Assembly (NCBI RefSeq): GCF_932294415.1
Contig: NC_065535.1
Span: forward strand, 84,527,862-84,591,861
Length of the DNA stretch: 64,000 bases
Direction of reading: 5' to 3'
Origin: Quercus robur
Taxonomy: Eukaryota; Streptophyta; Magnoliopsida; Fagales; Fagaceae
Shown: positions 9,448-23,468 of the stretch, in pieces
Position numbering within the stretch: the stretch's first letter is position 1
Layout of the letters: each line of letters starts with the position of its first letter
The notes under the pieces: model-generated
The model's database searches: none
The model's input: only the letters and a program-made list of their open reading frames with translations
What the model was told of the DNA's origin: nothing
Made by a program: the position numbers and the translations under genes

Positions 9448-11729
9448 GCTCTCACTTTGTTCACTCCACCTATTCTCTATCAGTTTTCCTTCTCTGTTAC
9501 TTTGTTATCTCTATCACTCTCGCCTCTCTCTCTCTCCCTCCCCTCTCGATCTTTCATCTCCAAACAAGCAAATCGATCCTTCTAATGGTTAGATCCAGTG
9601 ACGGTAGAGCTTTTTGTGGTGGAAAAACGAGATCAAGACAGAGATTTTTTAGCAAAATTTTGTGAGAAGAAAACCGAAAAAACCGTGCACGGTTCAACAA
9701 ACCGTACGGTTGAATCGAAGTTCAGACGGTTCACTGCAAAAGAGATAATTCCGGTTTTTTATGTTAAAAAAACCGTAATGATGACCCGTTCCTGATTAAT
9801 TCGGTCCGACCATACGGTCCAGTCCAATTTTAACAACCTTGATCATGATTTTTCAAAAATGATGAAACTACTAAATGTGTTTTTGTCTTTTTTGTTTTAA
9901 TTTTAATTTAAAGAAAAAATATTTAAAATTAGTTTTAAATTTTTAGATAGTTTTTTTTATTTAAATAATTTGGTCACTTTCCATCCATCACAATAGATGG
10001 GGTATACAACAAAAAGAATAATAATTTCATCAATTCTCGAACTTAAACTTGTTTAACAATAATATTAGTAAATTGTTAATATAAGGGGTGCATCTGAAAT
10101 AAACCTAAACAAAATATATATATATTTTAAGCAAACGATATTGGTCTTCATTTTGATCATTTTTTTTTTATTTGTACATTTTACGGTAATATTTATAATT
10201 GATTTTATGAGTTCAGCTTGTATATACTTTTCCTCCCAAAGAAAGAAAGAAAAATTGTTTTTACTTTATATTATACTATTTAAATAATATTTTACCCACT
10301 TTTTATCATAATTTTTAGCGCATAAAGTAGAAGCAGTGTTGACCTTTGATCCTTTTGAGGCCAACAACTTTTGAGTGTGTCAATTGCCTTGGAAACATCA
10401 CTCATCACTATCACATCACTCCCAAGTCCCAAAGCCAAACTCAGTTTTTAAGGGCGTTGGGCTGTCTAATCCACAAGAGCCAAGTACATGAATTCAGGAT
10501 ATCTGTCACTGTGAGCCATTGCGTAAGGAATATGGGAAAGTTCCTATCAATATTAATTCACTATAAAGATTTATAAATCCACTGTAAAATTAAACATGAT
10601 TAATATCACACATATTACTAATAATAATAAATAAGTATTTATATTTTATATTTAAAATTTGATAAATCAACTAACACTATCTTTTTTATGTAATTGAATT
10701 ATTAATACTATTTTTATTATGCACTAATCATCGAATAAGCTTTAACCATTGAAAAAATAAATTGTTAGAAATTATGTCAAGTTTCAACAAACTGTTTGTA
10801 ATATTTCCTTGGGGTAGGAAATGGAACTTATTAGAAGCTTAATTCAATCTTCCTTCTCTTCACCAAACTACCCTTCAAAAATTTAAATGTGATATCTCTT
10901 TTTGACAACCTGCCATTTCAATAAGGCTAAACAAAAACAAAAGCAATACAACAATCGTGCCTACAAGCTTCAAAAACAGGAGGCAGCAAATTGCAATTTA
11001 AACGTGATATCTTTTATTGGTTGATTAACAATTGGTTGGTTGGTTAATCAAGTACATTCATTAACTGAAATATAATGTGAAAGTTATTAGGAAGAAAAGT
11101 CTAAACCAAACCAAAGAAAAAAAAAAAAAAGACCTTGCCATCTTTGGGAAGTAATGGTGGTTGTAGGATTCTCAATCAACAAGTTATAGACCTTATTATA
11201 AGTATATTAAAAAAAAAAAACACAAAAGTACACTAACAAATAGTTGAAAATAAGAGGTGACAGTGGAAATAAATGTCAAACCAAAGCTGACCAGGAGCCA
11301 CAAATTGAAATGCCTATTCATTACATGAATGTAGTATCAACAGCCATAGTTTACAAATCATTCCTATAATCTATAAAAATAAATAATAAAAGACCAAAAA
11401 AAGAGGGCGGAAGAGAGGAATATCAGAAATTAACAAGAATAAATTTCCTGCTTAGGCATGAACAATAGAGCAGGTTCAAAAAATTCCAAAATCCAAAGTA
11501 GTCAGGAAAACATTATTACCAACCTTCTTGTCCATAGAATAATCAAATGATCCAAAGCCCTCTCCCCTCTAATTATTAAACAAAGAATCTCACCCTAGCT
11601 AACTACTGCACATACACAACATATGGTACACATCTATCTAATCTTCATATTTTGCACTCTCAATATTTATAGAACCGACTAATCTCCACATGTTTCCTGA
11701 TAAAGAATGTGTTTCTCTGGACAAATGAT
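9448..11729. other. Intergenic AT-rich DNA and 3' flank of the clathrin assembly gene
   Basis: No further gene is supported. The right-hand part (about 11300-11729) should contain the 3'UTR of the clathrin assembly protein gene on the minus strand. The open frames at 9598-9795 and 10346-10576 match no family and look like chance. Confidence 0.4.
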
Positions 11730-14700
11730 CTAGATAAGGCCTGTATATGGATTGTACGCTTGAACAGGCATACCTGAGCCATACGGGTGGACAGTGGCTC
11801 CATAAGGAGCTCCGAAAGGATTTGAAGCCGGTGGTTGTTGTGGACCCATCATCATCATCTGCTGCTGCTGCTGCAACATGAAAGCCTGTTGCTGGTTGGC
11901 CATTGCTGCCATTTGTACATTATGTGGTGCAGCCACTGTGTTTGAGGAATAAAACGGATCTTGTGCTGTTGGATGCATCATGACACCAGCCATTGGGACT
12001 GGCTCCCAAGGGTTGTAGCTTACATTCTGGTTGCTTCTTCTGATTGCATCGTCGTAAAGGCTGTCTAGTGTAAGCTTGTCTAATCCTCCCGCCTATTTTC
12101 AATATCAATAGAGTTGGAAAGAATTAGTGAAGTATCAGTCATTATGCTCAGCCAAAAGCATCATTCAATAGCAAAACAGCAATCTCGCTCATTACTGAAA
12201 CAGCTAACTTGTGTTTGCTGTGCATCTCTGTGAGCGTGTGTGTGTTTACTATAGCCGTTAAATGTAAGAAAATGTAAACATCTTAAATACCAGTTTACTG
12301 GCAGCCGCAGCAGTCTCATTTGAGCTTGGAGCTGTAACAAGCGCCAACTCCCAGCCTGTAGTTCCATTAGCTTGAATTGGAGCAGTAGATGTTGGATGAA
12401 TATCTGTAACAACCACCAGCAGAAAACATATGAGCTCGCCCCTATAAATTTACAAATTTTTAAATCTTGATTAAAGCTTAATCCAATTGGCAAACTAAAG
12501 CTTATATTCTCAATTTCCTTAAATTTCCAGCTAGAGCTTTATTATTTAGAATAATCTCTCTCAATCCTGGAACAGAACCAGTTCAAGTTGACTCTATCTG
12601 GGACAAAATTCAGTTCTCAACCTTCAGTGCAGGCTAAGCATTACAAATCAATTGGATAAACTAAAAAATGGAAAAATGACTTACCAACTGGAACAATAGC
12701 CAAAGCCATAGCGTTCTTCTCATCTAGTTCTGCAGCTTCAGGAGTCGGATCATTCATACCCTAGAAACCGAGAAAAAAAGGTCACCTTAGGGAAACTATG
12801 AAGGACTCATCAAGTTTATAGGCATGCTAGCAGTAAAAAGGTGTGTTCGACTATATTTTAATTTTTCCGAGATAAAAATATGTTACACATAAACATAAGA
12901 TTCAGCTTAACTGAAAACTTTCCAATATAACAGTATGCAAAATACACGAAAGAAAGATTTTGAGAATTACCAACAAATCAGGTGGTTCGGTTACAGCATC
13001 TTCTTTTTTGACTGGTTCAGCTGGAGGTGGAGGAGGCGATTCAGGACGTGCCTCCTGCACCTCTGGGGACTTCTTATCTTCTATGGCCAAGACTACATTG
13101 GGGGAAGCTATTTTATTGTTAACCACCTACATGGTTTAAAATAAGAATCAGAACAAATTGATATGGTCAGAACAATTATTATTCTGAACAATGACGACAC
13201 CAAGATTACAATTCCTTCAATAAACTAAAACAAAATGTTGAAGAATTTTTCCACAGTTCACTAGGATTAAAGTTTTCCAAAAAAGATAACATTTAAACAA
13301 CTATTAAGTGGCATATGCCACAAAGATAATGCAAAAAATTCCAAAAAAAATAAGAGAACTCTAGGGGAAACCCAACGGGAAATGTGAATAATGAACACAA
13401 TTCGCTCCAACTGATACCTAATTGTCCAATATGCACAGAATGGTGCATTATCCTTTTATTAAAAAAGAAATATAGGCTAAACATTACAAAACATGAAGTT
13501 TCATATTTTGTTTTTGTTATCAAACAAAATATGAAATGTCATGTGTGCAAACTGCAAACCTACACAAGCCTGCCCTAGTGACAATAAGCCAAAATTTTGT
13601 AGTTTTTTGCTGTTGCAACCAGTAGCTAGGTTTGGACAGATTATTAAGGATATCTGATGTTCTTTTGCTTTCCCGTTTTCATATAATAAAGCAACATAGA
13701 AAATTATGTCTAGTTAAAATCTTCATATCCAAATCTAAGAAAGTTTGACAAAGAGAAGTTCCATACTTGATCCTTGACAAATGATGAACCCCGTGGAGCT
13801 TCTCTCACATACTCTTCCATGGCTTGTAGAAAAGATGCAGGGGGCTTCAACAAGAACAAATAGTTCTCTCAATAAAAAATTTTAGTTAAAATCAACGACA
13901 AAAAACTCAAAGACAGAAATATCTGTTCCAGAAGGCACCACCAGTGAGACATTAAACCTGCTCAATCTTAATAAACCTCTCTCCACGTCCAATATCAAGA
14001 TTTTTACATATTTCATAGAATTCTGATAGTCGCTCAGCCTGAAAATATAGAGAATAGAAAATGACATAAAGTAAATTCCTATGCCATTAAAACTAAACAA
14101 CAGTCTGTATTAGAACAAATATTCATAGAAGATATTACCTGCTGCCCAGCCCTTCTGTATATATCCAAAGCCCTCAAAGCATCAGGGCGTTGCATCTCAA
14201 AGAACTGTCAGAAATTAAGGTTATCATAAAGACTTTTATGCTCAATATCCAATTTTTTTACATAAAAAGCCAAGATTGCATCCTACCTTATCAACCAAAT
14301 TGACAGTACCATCACTTATAGCTTGGTAAATTTTAATGCTTTCTATAGCAACCTGTTTAAATGATAAAATTCTGTCAGGGGAAACAAGAATAATGTGAAG
14401 TTGATTAAAGCTAAAATTAAGGATAAGCAAAATGGTTACAAGTTTCACCCACCAATGACAGTGCTAACTGAATCACAAAGTTGTGAATTGCTGCCCCTTG
14501 TGGCTGCACAAAGTATCATCAAATTTTCCCATTAGAAGAGTCTAGGATCATGTTAAATTTAGACTAAGTCCACAAAGGATAGCACCCAATAAAAAAGTTA
14601 AATTTAACCTATAATTGACATGTGCTGGCACCCATAACTTGTGCTTAAATAACATTCTACCATAATCACATCCATCTTGAACTGATTGAACTCAAGAAAT

Positions 14701-16995
14701 TACCTGGCAACCAAGCACACGGTAAAGTAGCTGTTGCAAAGATGGCAAATGTTCAAGCAGTTCAGCAGCGTCCAGATCTTTCGTTCTCTGCATCAAATTT
14801 GCAGCTATCAATTTCCTATAATCTACTTCTTCCACAAGATCACCAATCTAGAGTTTCACAAGTCAAATGCAACGCAAGAGAAATGTAGAAATAAACATCT
14901 GGCAGGATCCTTCAAATTGTGTAAATTTAGACTCACGCATATCAAGCAAAGTTACATAAAGAGGATAGAAGAGCATGCAACTACAATTGAGATATAGTGC
15001 TGGAAACCACTTGCAGAGCCCTTTCAAAGACATTTTTAGGGGGATAAGTTGTAATGCATGATCCATATCCAAAAAGTGACACAGGCAAGTATTATTGACG
15101 CAGTTTTGAAAATGACAGCACGAACTAAAAGAATTTGTGCATCAAGTAATTCACTAACAATGCCAGTGTGACACTACTATAAAGAGTGTAGGGAGGAAAA
15201 GGGTGACGAAATTTGATCCTTCTGAATCTACCATTTTGAAGAGGGGGATCACTTCCTGATTAGCTTCGTCAGAAATTAACCTATTAGTACCTATCAAAAG
15301 CTTACACTTTCTTGATTTTGAACTGTCAAAATGCAATATTTAGCTGGAAAGTACCAATTTAAATGTGTGTGTGTGAGAGAGAGAGAGAGAAAGTGAGAAA
15401 TCAAAATTCAAAAATGAAAGATCTTTATAAAAGGAACAAACTTCTTACAGGGCGATCTGTCTCAACGTCATACTTCAATACACGAAAGCACTCCAGTCTC
15501 TCCTCCAAATATAAGGCATAAGTACGGACCCAAGCAGAATAATCCCATGCTGCAGAGCAGATCAAAACAATCTCAAAAATAAAAATAAAATACCCAATTC
15601 TTCAATAGAAAAGTGTCTACAATGGGTGAGAGGAATTTGGTACCATTTGGACTGGAATCATCTTTGAAATGAGCCATGTTAAGCATATGGCTTCTGCTTC
15701 TTCCATAATTAATGAGTTCTTCATGAAATGTGGGGTCAACTTCCCTCAAAGCACGATGAATTACAATCAAAGTTTTCAATGCAACCTAAACAACCAATAA
15801 TCAGTAAACCAAATTTCAACAATAAGCACATACATCAAATTGATAATCATACATAATGAATAAATAATCATGTAGTTCATCACCAGATCAACAAATATTC
15901 ATATATAAACCACAGTCATCACCACTCTGAAGTGCTTAACTATCACTACTACCACTCTCATTAAATCAAATCCCTCATTACAAACTGGACAACAATAAAT
16001 GCAGTCAATAATGAGAAATTACTCCAATGGTAAAGCATATTAACCGCACATGAGTACCTTATTGTTTCACAATTTCTTTTAACTAATTGGTTTCTTAAGG
16101 AAACAACTTGCATCTCACATCAGACCATTCTAGTCACATGCACAATTCTGTAGGATAGCAAAGTTTATGAACATTATATTTAAAGTGGCTTCTTTTGGCT
16201 AGATTTGTTTGATAGGGAAGATGAAGACCAAGATCATTATAACTATAGATACAGAATAACTGAAAAAATATGACCATACATGAAGTCTCCCCCTAAAGGT
16301 TACAAGCTATACCTTCAATTGCATAAAGGAACACTGCTCTATATAATCAAGGGCTCCTAACAATTTAATCACATTTATTATTTCTCCTATTCAAAATTAA
16401 AACAACTATAGTCTATAGAATGATAAAGAAATTCTTGATTTACTTCAGATAATGAAGGATAAAACCCTATGCTCATTCATCTTATGATAAAGTATCATTG
16501 AGGTGTAGCACATACCGCCCAATTATGTGTCTTTGCTAACCGCCTAGCAAGAGCATGGATGCAGTAAGCAACATCCGCCCTAGGTCTTGTAGCTGAAATA
16601 GCAGAGAAAATAGCTGCAAAGGAAAAAATAATAAAATCCATCAGGGCCCCATTCAACAAATTACTTCTACTTAAAGATCACCAACGAATCAAGCACATAA
16701 TTGCGTCCCATCTCCAATAGAGAACAAGAGAGAGCACCCACCTCTAATGTGTCTTTCTTTTGCTGGGCTCTCAACATGATTCGTGGCTTTAACAATAGCA
16801 ATGTCCAATTCCTGCAAAGTTTTTTGCCACACCCAGATAGTTAGATACATCCACAGTTCAAAGAGCCCTCAAAAGCATTGTATGTAACCTGTATACCTTG
16901 TAATCACTGTTGACTTTAGCCAATGACACTGTGGTGGTGTCCTTGATGGCTCCAAGTGCTTTTCTCAAGCTATTTTGAGTACCCCCACCTGACAT
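11730..16995 (-). CDS. Putative clathrin assembly protein (ANTH domain, AP180/CALM family)
   Basis: Fifteen coding exons on minus: 16897-16995, 16742-16811, 16516-16613, 15644-15785, 15449-15549, 14704-14787, 14453-14503, 14287-14352, 14139-14204, 13958-14038, 13767-13844, 12971-13126, 12685-12760, 12291-12403, 11730-12092. They sum to 1644 nt (547 aa) with matching phases and GT/AG borders. The start [19 protein letters not shown] is typical of the Arabidopsis At2g01600/At1g14910 group. The ANTH fold (about residues 25-300) contains [20 protein letters not shown], then [19 protein letters not shown] and [19 protein letters not shown]; it binds phosphoinositides and membrane cargo. The C-terminal tail is unstructured, Pro/Gln-rich, and carries DPF (AQDPFYSS) and NPF (SNPFGAP) motifs of the kind that bind adaptor or EH-domain proteins. 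Role: recruiting clathrin to plasma membrane or trans-Golgi vesicles. Length fits the family. Confidence 0.95.
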
Positions 16996-17830
16996 TCTCT
17001 ACTTCTCAACCCTGAAATTCTACAATAAAACACAAAAAACACTTAACCTGGGTTCACTTGTATAAAACCCCATTACCCACCCAAACATAATAAAACAAAA
17101 TCCCACTCCCCAAAAAACAAATTTAGTGACATCAAACACAAACCTACACCAAAGTTTAATATAATTCCTTAACAAACCACAATTTTTTTAAAATTAAAGA
17201 ATGAAGCTCTTTTAACTCTAATCAGATCCAGCCCAGATAGAATTTCATCATTGACTACAAAATGGTTACCATTAAAAACCAAAATTCAACAATTTTTATA
17301 AACAATCAATGAGTAATCATTATTCTATTTGAAAAGAAAAAAAGACACAAGCTTCCAAATTTCTGATAGAAAAAACTCATCGAAGTCACATGAATAAAAG
17401 CATATATATGCATGACAGAACAACCACCACCACCAAAACAACGAAGAATGAGGCCACAAATGCAAAAGAAGTTTGATTCTAAAAACAAACAAAAGCATCA
17501 GAGATACTCATCAAAGATCTGAAGAGAAAGAAAGGTAAAAGAGTAAGAAATCTACGGTACAATTCAACAATTACATTCATAGTTAAAGCTCCAATATTTG
17601 AAAAACAAAAACAAAAACAAAATAAACATAGACAAAACACAGAAGCAAAGAAAGACAGAGAGAGAGATCAGAAAGCTCGAATTACCTGTAACTCAATCAA
17701 TGAGAGAGAGAGAGGAAGAGAGAGATAGAGAGAGAGAGAGAGTAGAGAAAGAGAAATATAAAGAGAGGTGGAGACTGGTGTGTCTGCGACCAGAGAAAAG
17801 TCGACCAAACAATTGAGTTCGGTTTGGTTG
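16993..17830 (-). promoter_or_regulatory. 5'UTR with intron and GA-rich leader of the clathrin assembly gene
   Basis: Upstream of the ATG (16995) the minus strand shows an acceptor (TTTCAG|GGTTGAG, exon resuming at 17011) and, further up, a donor (GTTACAG|GTAATTC, exon ending at 17686). This implies a 5'UTR intron of about 674 bp (17012-17685). The leader exon above it is a CT-rich stretch on the minus strand (GA repeats on plus at 17701-17750), common in plant leaders of constitutively expressed genes. The transcription start is not visible; about 17830 is a guess. Confidence 0.6.
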
Positions 17831-17865
17831 GGTCGTCGGCGTCTGACACTGTGTTTTTTTTTTAA

Positions 17866-17896
17866 TTAAATAATAATAATAATAATAATAATAATG
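17866..17896 (+). repeat. (TAA)n microsatellite
   Basis: About ten AAT/TAA units just upstream of the clathrin assembly gene leader, followed by T runs to about 17927. Confidence 0.85.
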
Positions 17897-18249
17897 TAGT
17901 GTTTTTTTTTTTACTTTTTTTTTTTTTGGGGAAAAAGACTCTTGGGTATTTTTTTAAAATTTTTTATTTATTGTGTATATCTATGCCAGTTTTCTCTATC
18001 TATCTATTTATCGATCTTATGTGTCTGTGTGTCAGAAAACTACGGCAAATGTAAGAAATTTTGTATTATCCTCTCTTTCTAACTCTATCCTATCCTATCT
18101 TAGTAGAGTAAAAAATTAGAGACTTTTTTGATTCTCTGCACTCTCTTTCTTATGCTTCATTCTTGCCTCTTACTCCACTCTCTCCCTTTTGATTCGCCAC
18201 GTTGCTACAAGGAGATCCTCTCCTTTTTTTTTTCTTTTTTTTTTTTTTA

Positions 18250-18416
18250 AGTGAAATGATATGTTTATAATATTCTTATAACAAATTTTAAGTAGTAGGT
18301 TGTTATTAATTATTATTATTGGTATAAAAAAGTAACTTTGGTGTTAGGTTCAAATATGAACCAATAACAACTAACCACCTATGATTTGTTATAAAAATGT
18401 TGTGGACGTAACACCT
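18250..18416. mobile_element. Hairpin MITE (copy 1)
   Basis: The left arm, with TTATAACAAAT, is the inverse of the right arm, with ATTTGTTATAA, through a centre near 18325; both arms also share the AACAACTAACCACCTA-type block. The element is bracketed by T-rich tracts and, further out, by a 14-bp repeat AAGG(A)GATCCTCTC-like (about 18209-18222 and 18437-18450). Confidence 0.6.
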
Positions 18417-18516
18417 TTTTTTTTTTTTTTTTAAAAGGAAATCCTCTCTTAAACTTAATTATCTGATTAAACCAAAATAGTTAGTAACCCCGAGCTGATC
18501 TATTTATTAAAGAAAA

Positions 18517-18696
18517 GAGAAATGTTACGTCTATAATATTTTTATAACGTTTTTACAACAAGTTTCAAGTGGTTACAATGTTATTAGTTGTTATTTGTTG
18601 ACAAAAAAATAATTTCAATTTTAATTTTAAATTAGAATTAATAACAACATAACATTTATAAATTGTTGTGAAAATATAATTAACGTATCACTTCTC
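18517..18696. mobile_element. Hairpin MITE (copy 2, same type)
   Basis: The ends GAGAAATGTTACGT and, in reverse complement of the right end, GAGAAGTGATACGT match, with further inverted similarity (ATAACATTGT/ACAACATAAC types) toward the centre. It resembles the element 100 bp to the left, so two related MITEs lie side by side. Confidence 0.6.
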
Positions 18697-20182
18697 ATTA
18701 AAAAAATTATGAATTACAAACATTTTTATAAATGGTTAACATGGATAAGAAATTCAACGACGAAAAGTCAACTTCGGCAATGCACCAAAAATTTGATATT
18801 AAAAAGAAAAAGGTAAAATACAAAAGTTATACTTAGTTTTCGCTATGTAAGGTAGTATGATATTTTTAAAAAAATATGCCTTGGGTTTTCTTTATTTGAA
18901 AATTTCTTGGCTTTTCTTTTCCTTTTTTATCTTTGACTACTATTTATTTATCATTGATTATTCAAACATTTTCTTTGTGCATATAATTATTATAATACAA
19001 TTTTATGCCATTAAGAAAATGAGTAATTCTTCTAAAAAAAATGAATAATTTTTATGTATTTTTAGAGTATAGTGAAATGGTGCTCTCTTCTCTCAAATTA
19101 ATGATGGGGTTCGCTCATTAAATTAATGGTAGAGTCCACCATAAATATGAGAGAAGTACCTAAGATTTTTTCCAAGAAATTTTTTTGGAAAGAAGTAGAG
19201 TACTTAAAAGAGTAACGAACTTTTAAACGGAGTTTAGTGTTGCTTTTGCTTAAGGAGAAAATTGAATACTTTTTAAAAAGTTTGATAGTACTTGGTATTA
19301 GCCTAAACCTTAGGAGTGGTTATTATATTTTACCCAACAATCTTCATATATCATATATGTCTAAAATAATAGGTATTTAAATATTAAAAAAATTTAAATT
19401 TGATATTTTGTACAAAAAGAACTTATCTAGTTTAATTAGAATTTATTTTAAAAATATCAAGTTTGTTTAGTGTTGAATTATTTTCTCCAAAAAGAAAATG
19501 AGTTCTAAACAGTCTGAATTAACACAGTTTAACATTATTTCTAAATTTAAAAGCCAAATATGAAATATGATGAGGAAAAATGCAAGCTTTCAAAAAATTG
19601 TGTAGTAATATATTAATATTACAAAATTTTTAGAAAAAGTTAAAGACTTCTACTGTTTATATATAGAAATGGTAGATTATAATCTTATATAAAGTTTTTT
19701 AACCACTCATTTTCGTTTTAGGTACATTTATAATTTTATTCAAACTTATTTTTTCGAATAATAATAATGATTTAATCTATTCCAAACAAGTACTTAGACC
19801 ATACAAGTGTACCAAGATGATGAGACTGAACAGAATCAAGTTTCTAGAATAGGTTGATCTATTTGTATAATATTTACACATACACAAAACAGGCTATAAT
19901 TTTCTTGATAAATTGTAACTTTACAAATTTGATCTTTTTACTTACCATGAGTATTTTTTTTTTACTTATAATGAGTAATATTTTTTTTCAAAGTATCGAC
20001 CTATGACATCCGTTTTTTTTTTTTTTTTTTTTTTTGATATAACGTCCACTCTTAATAATTAATCTTTATAATTAAATCAAGACAACGAGTAGAGTAAGGA
20101 GGATTTGAACTAAACAATACCATTAAACCACAAGAAGTTTGAATTCCACCAAATTCGATTATTTGGATATAAGAGTGATAAA

Positions 20183-20244
<62 letters not shown>

Positions 20245-23200
20245 TTATAAGTGTTGCTTGTCCTATTAATCAAATGGCCCATGTGGGTGCAGGTGTTTAA
20301 AGACAATAAATGGCTATATGTACAAGATCTATTCTTATAAACCATAAGTAACTTAAGGATTACTCTTTAGTAACAAATTCTCGTCTTTAGAACCAGGAAT
20401 GGGAAGAAAGGGAGGTTGCTTAGAATCAAGAAAAGAAAAGAAAAACTAGTACTTCCAGCTGTGGCTAAAGACAGCTAGTTTTGAATTACAGTTTGATCCT
20501 AACCTTGTTTTTTGATAAAACTACAAAACTGGCCTTTCCATTTTGAGAAAAGCACAACTCTATTTTAAAGTGGTGAATTGGATGGGGACCATTTACTTAC
20601 TCAGTTTAATGTATAATGATTGCCACATGCAACAAAAAGAAAAGGTACACCTACAAATTTAAAATTTGAACATTATTGCCATGATGAATTGGAGGCACCA
20701 ATTTATTTTATTTTATTTTTGATTCTCTATGTTTTCATTGTCTGTGATAATAATAATAATAATAATAATAATCCGTCAAAAATACATATACATAAGAAAA
20801 AAAAATAAAAGAATAGAAATATAATTTCTCATTCAATTTTAGCAAAAGGTATTCCCAGCAAAAATATCACATATTTACCATTAAATATTACAAAAGTCAT
20901 TCATTCTGTATTCAGTCTACCATAAGATTATTCTTCTCAAAAAAAAGTTTACCATACTATTCCTTGGCAACGAATCTAAGAAAATTCATACGTTCTGATA
21001 TCAATTTTAAATTATTTCCATATCTATCACCTGCCGTCGTTTGAAATTCTAAGTAGTCAATAATGAATGCCAAGTAAAAGTATCTAAAAATAAACTTTCA
21101 AACTATAGATATATTCAACGTAAGCTGATTAAAAATATCTGACTATTCTCAGCATTACTGCCCGATGCATCTCATCCCTCCGAACCAAGATATTGGAATA
21201 AAAAGATGGGCCTCTATTAAATTAAAAGTGGCTTTAATAATCGGCGTTTCAGCTTTTCTTTGAATCAATGGGCAGTGGTATGGGTGAGTCCAGCTCGTTC
21301 AAAAGCAACCGTTTGGCTCTAAAGCAGCTTGAATATATATATTTTTTTTAATTTTGCTTTTGAGTTTTGATCCATATAAATGGAGAGATTTGTCTAATTT
21401 ATAGGAGGGAGAAAGTATTTTATGTGACCGTCTCATAATGCAACTTTTTAAAATTTGATGAATCCAACATACATGTGAGACTCATATGTGGTGAGAGTAG
21501 CACTCAACGAGACATCTCATAAGATTTTTTTATTACTTGAGGGGACAAAATATTCTCAAACCATATAACTTATTGGTATTTTAATAATTATTTTTAAAAA
21601 AATTAATACAAGTGGAGAAGAGGGAATTCTAGTTCTACTTATAAGTTATAAGAGAAATCAGACAATGTCACCAAGTTGCATGATTCTTGATAGCATTTAT
21701 AAATAGTTAAAATAAAGTTGTTAGCTTTTAAAAGAATTGAATGCTATTATGACAGTCATCTTTTATTATCTTTGGTACCCTTAATTATTTATAGCTATTT
21801 TGATCTATGAAGTAAATAACCATCAATAGAACAATGATTTTCTCGTTGAATAAGTGATTTGGGATTCGAACATCGTCTACACAATAAACTAATAGATGTT
21901 TTAACTTGATAATAAAGAATAATTATCATAGAGTGGATTTTATAAGTTAAAATTTTATCATATCTATAAAGAATATCAACTTCCTTTTAAATTTTATTAA
22001 ATGAGATCACATGATAAAGAGTTGTGAATTTAAAATTTTATCATTTGAGGTGCATAAATAGTGTTATTATATGCATAAAAAAAAATAGTGAGATTGAAAT
22101 TTTAAATCTTATCGTTTACCAAAAAAAAAAAAAAAATTTAAATCTTATCTCAATTGAGGAGATTTCTAAAACAGTGATTTTTTTGTTTATGAATATTTAT
22201 TATAATTATCTTGCCGTGTTCAGTACCAATGCCAAATTATAGAATATCGAAAGAGTATAAAACTCAAAAAAGTATTTACTATTTAATTACTATTCTAAAT
22301 CCCCTCTGGGAGGAAGTTTTCCTTCTTGTCCAAAACATGGAATCTGCAATAACGAAAGGTTTAATTTCTTAATTTCTATACTTCGACTAAAAAATATTTA
22401 TGACTTTTTCTTTTAATTTAAAAATAATAAGAACAGTTGTATGATATTTAACTGTCATGATTTTCATTTTATAAGTAAGCCGCATGCCCGCATCTAAAAC
22501 AAAAAAGAAAAAAGAAAAAGAAAAAGAAAAGTCAGTACTAAACACACATATATATTACACATAAATTCCACCTCTCACACATATATAAACGGTGCAGAAA
22601 TAATTGTGTCTTATATATATTTAAAAAGCACACATATTAAAAAACATATATGCTTGACTAAATCTCGACAGTATAATTTTATTTAATTTAGATGATCAGG
22701 TCTTAATTTCATATATAATTTGTATGTATGATTTTAAATGACTAGAGATAAATTTATTTTAAATTATAATTATATGAGATAATAATTTTTATTTTGGTCG
22801 AGGAAGTCAATGTGAAATATAATAATAAATAACTTAATTTATTTAGATACTCCTTTAGAACCGAATGTTTTATTCAAATCTGAAATATAATAATTTATTA
22901 CTATTTTTTCATTGTCTTTTTCTATGACCTGATTTTCTAAAAAAGGTTTGTTGAAACTTTGAATCAAATACAAGGTGTACATTTTCCATGCCATTTAAAT
23001 GGTATAAGTTTTATTGCATATATTACTACTAGAAATCTAGCTCTAAAGCCTACAACCAATTAATATACAAAATAAGTCTTAATTCTACATTTTTAGATCC
23101 GGTAATTTGCATTATTTTTCTCTATTTTATAATTTTTATAAATTTTATAATTTCCTCAATTGATAAGTCATTTTTATTATTTTTATCAATATTATTTTGA

Positions 23201-23468
23201 GTTTTCTAGTTTTTCTCTTTTTTTTTTTTAAATTTCTCAACTTAAATAATTTTTTTTACTAATACATTAATCGCTATTATCTAAATATGACCAAACCACC
23301 TCAAATTACTCTCTTTTATTAATAGGAGCTATCTCTATTTTTAAAAAGATTTAATTATCTCAATTATATATATATTGTTAAAAGTATTTAAATTTTTTTG
23401 ATAGGAAAAGTATTAAAATAAATGAGAATAAAATTGGATTTGATAAGAATCTTTTTATTTTGGGTAAA
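18697..23468. other. Gene-free AT-rich stretch with SINE-like relics
   Basis: Nearly 5 kb without a supportable gene. It holds a (TA)n tract at about 20190-20235, an (AAT)n tract at 20749-20772, a possible decayed SINE around 21835-21905 (B-box-like GGGATTCGAAC) and another around 20035-20165. Most of it is unremarkable AT-rich DNA. Confidence 0.45.
22101..22149 (+). mobile_element. Ultra-short poly(A) retro-insert with 13-bp duplication
   Basis: TTTAAATCTTATC at 22101-22113 and 22137-22149 brackets 23 bp: GTTTACC followed by 16 A. A minimal 3'-end-plus-tail insertion. Confidence 0.6.
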
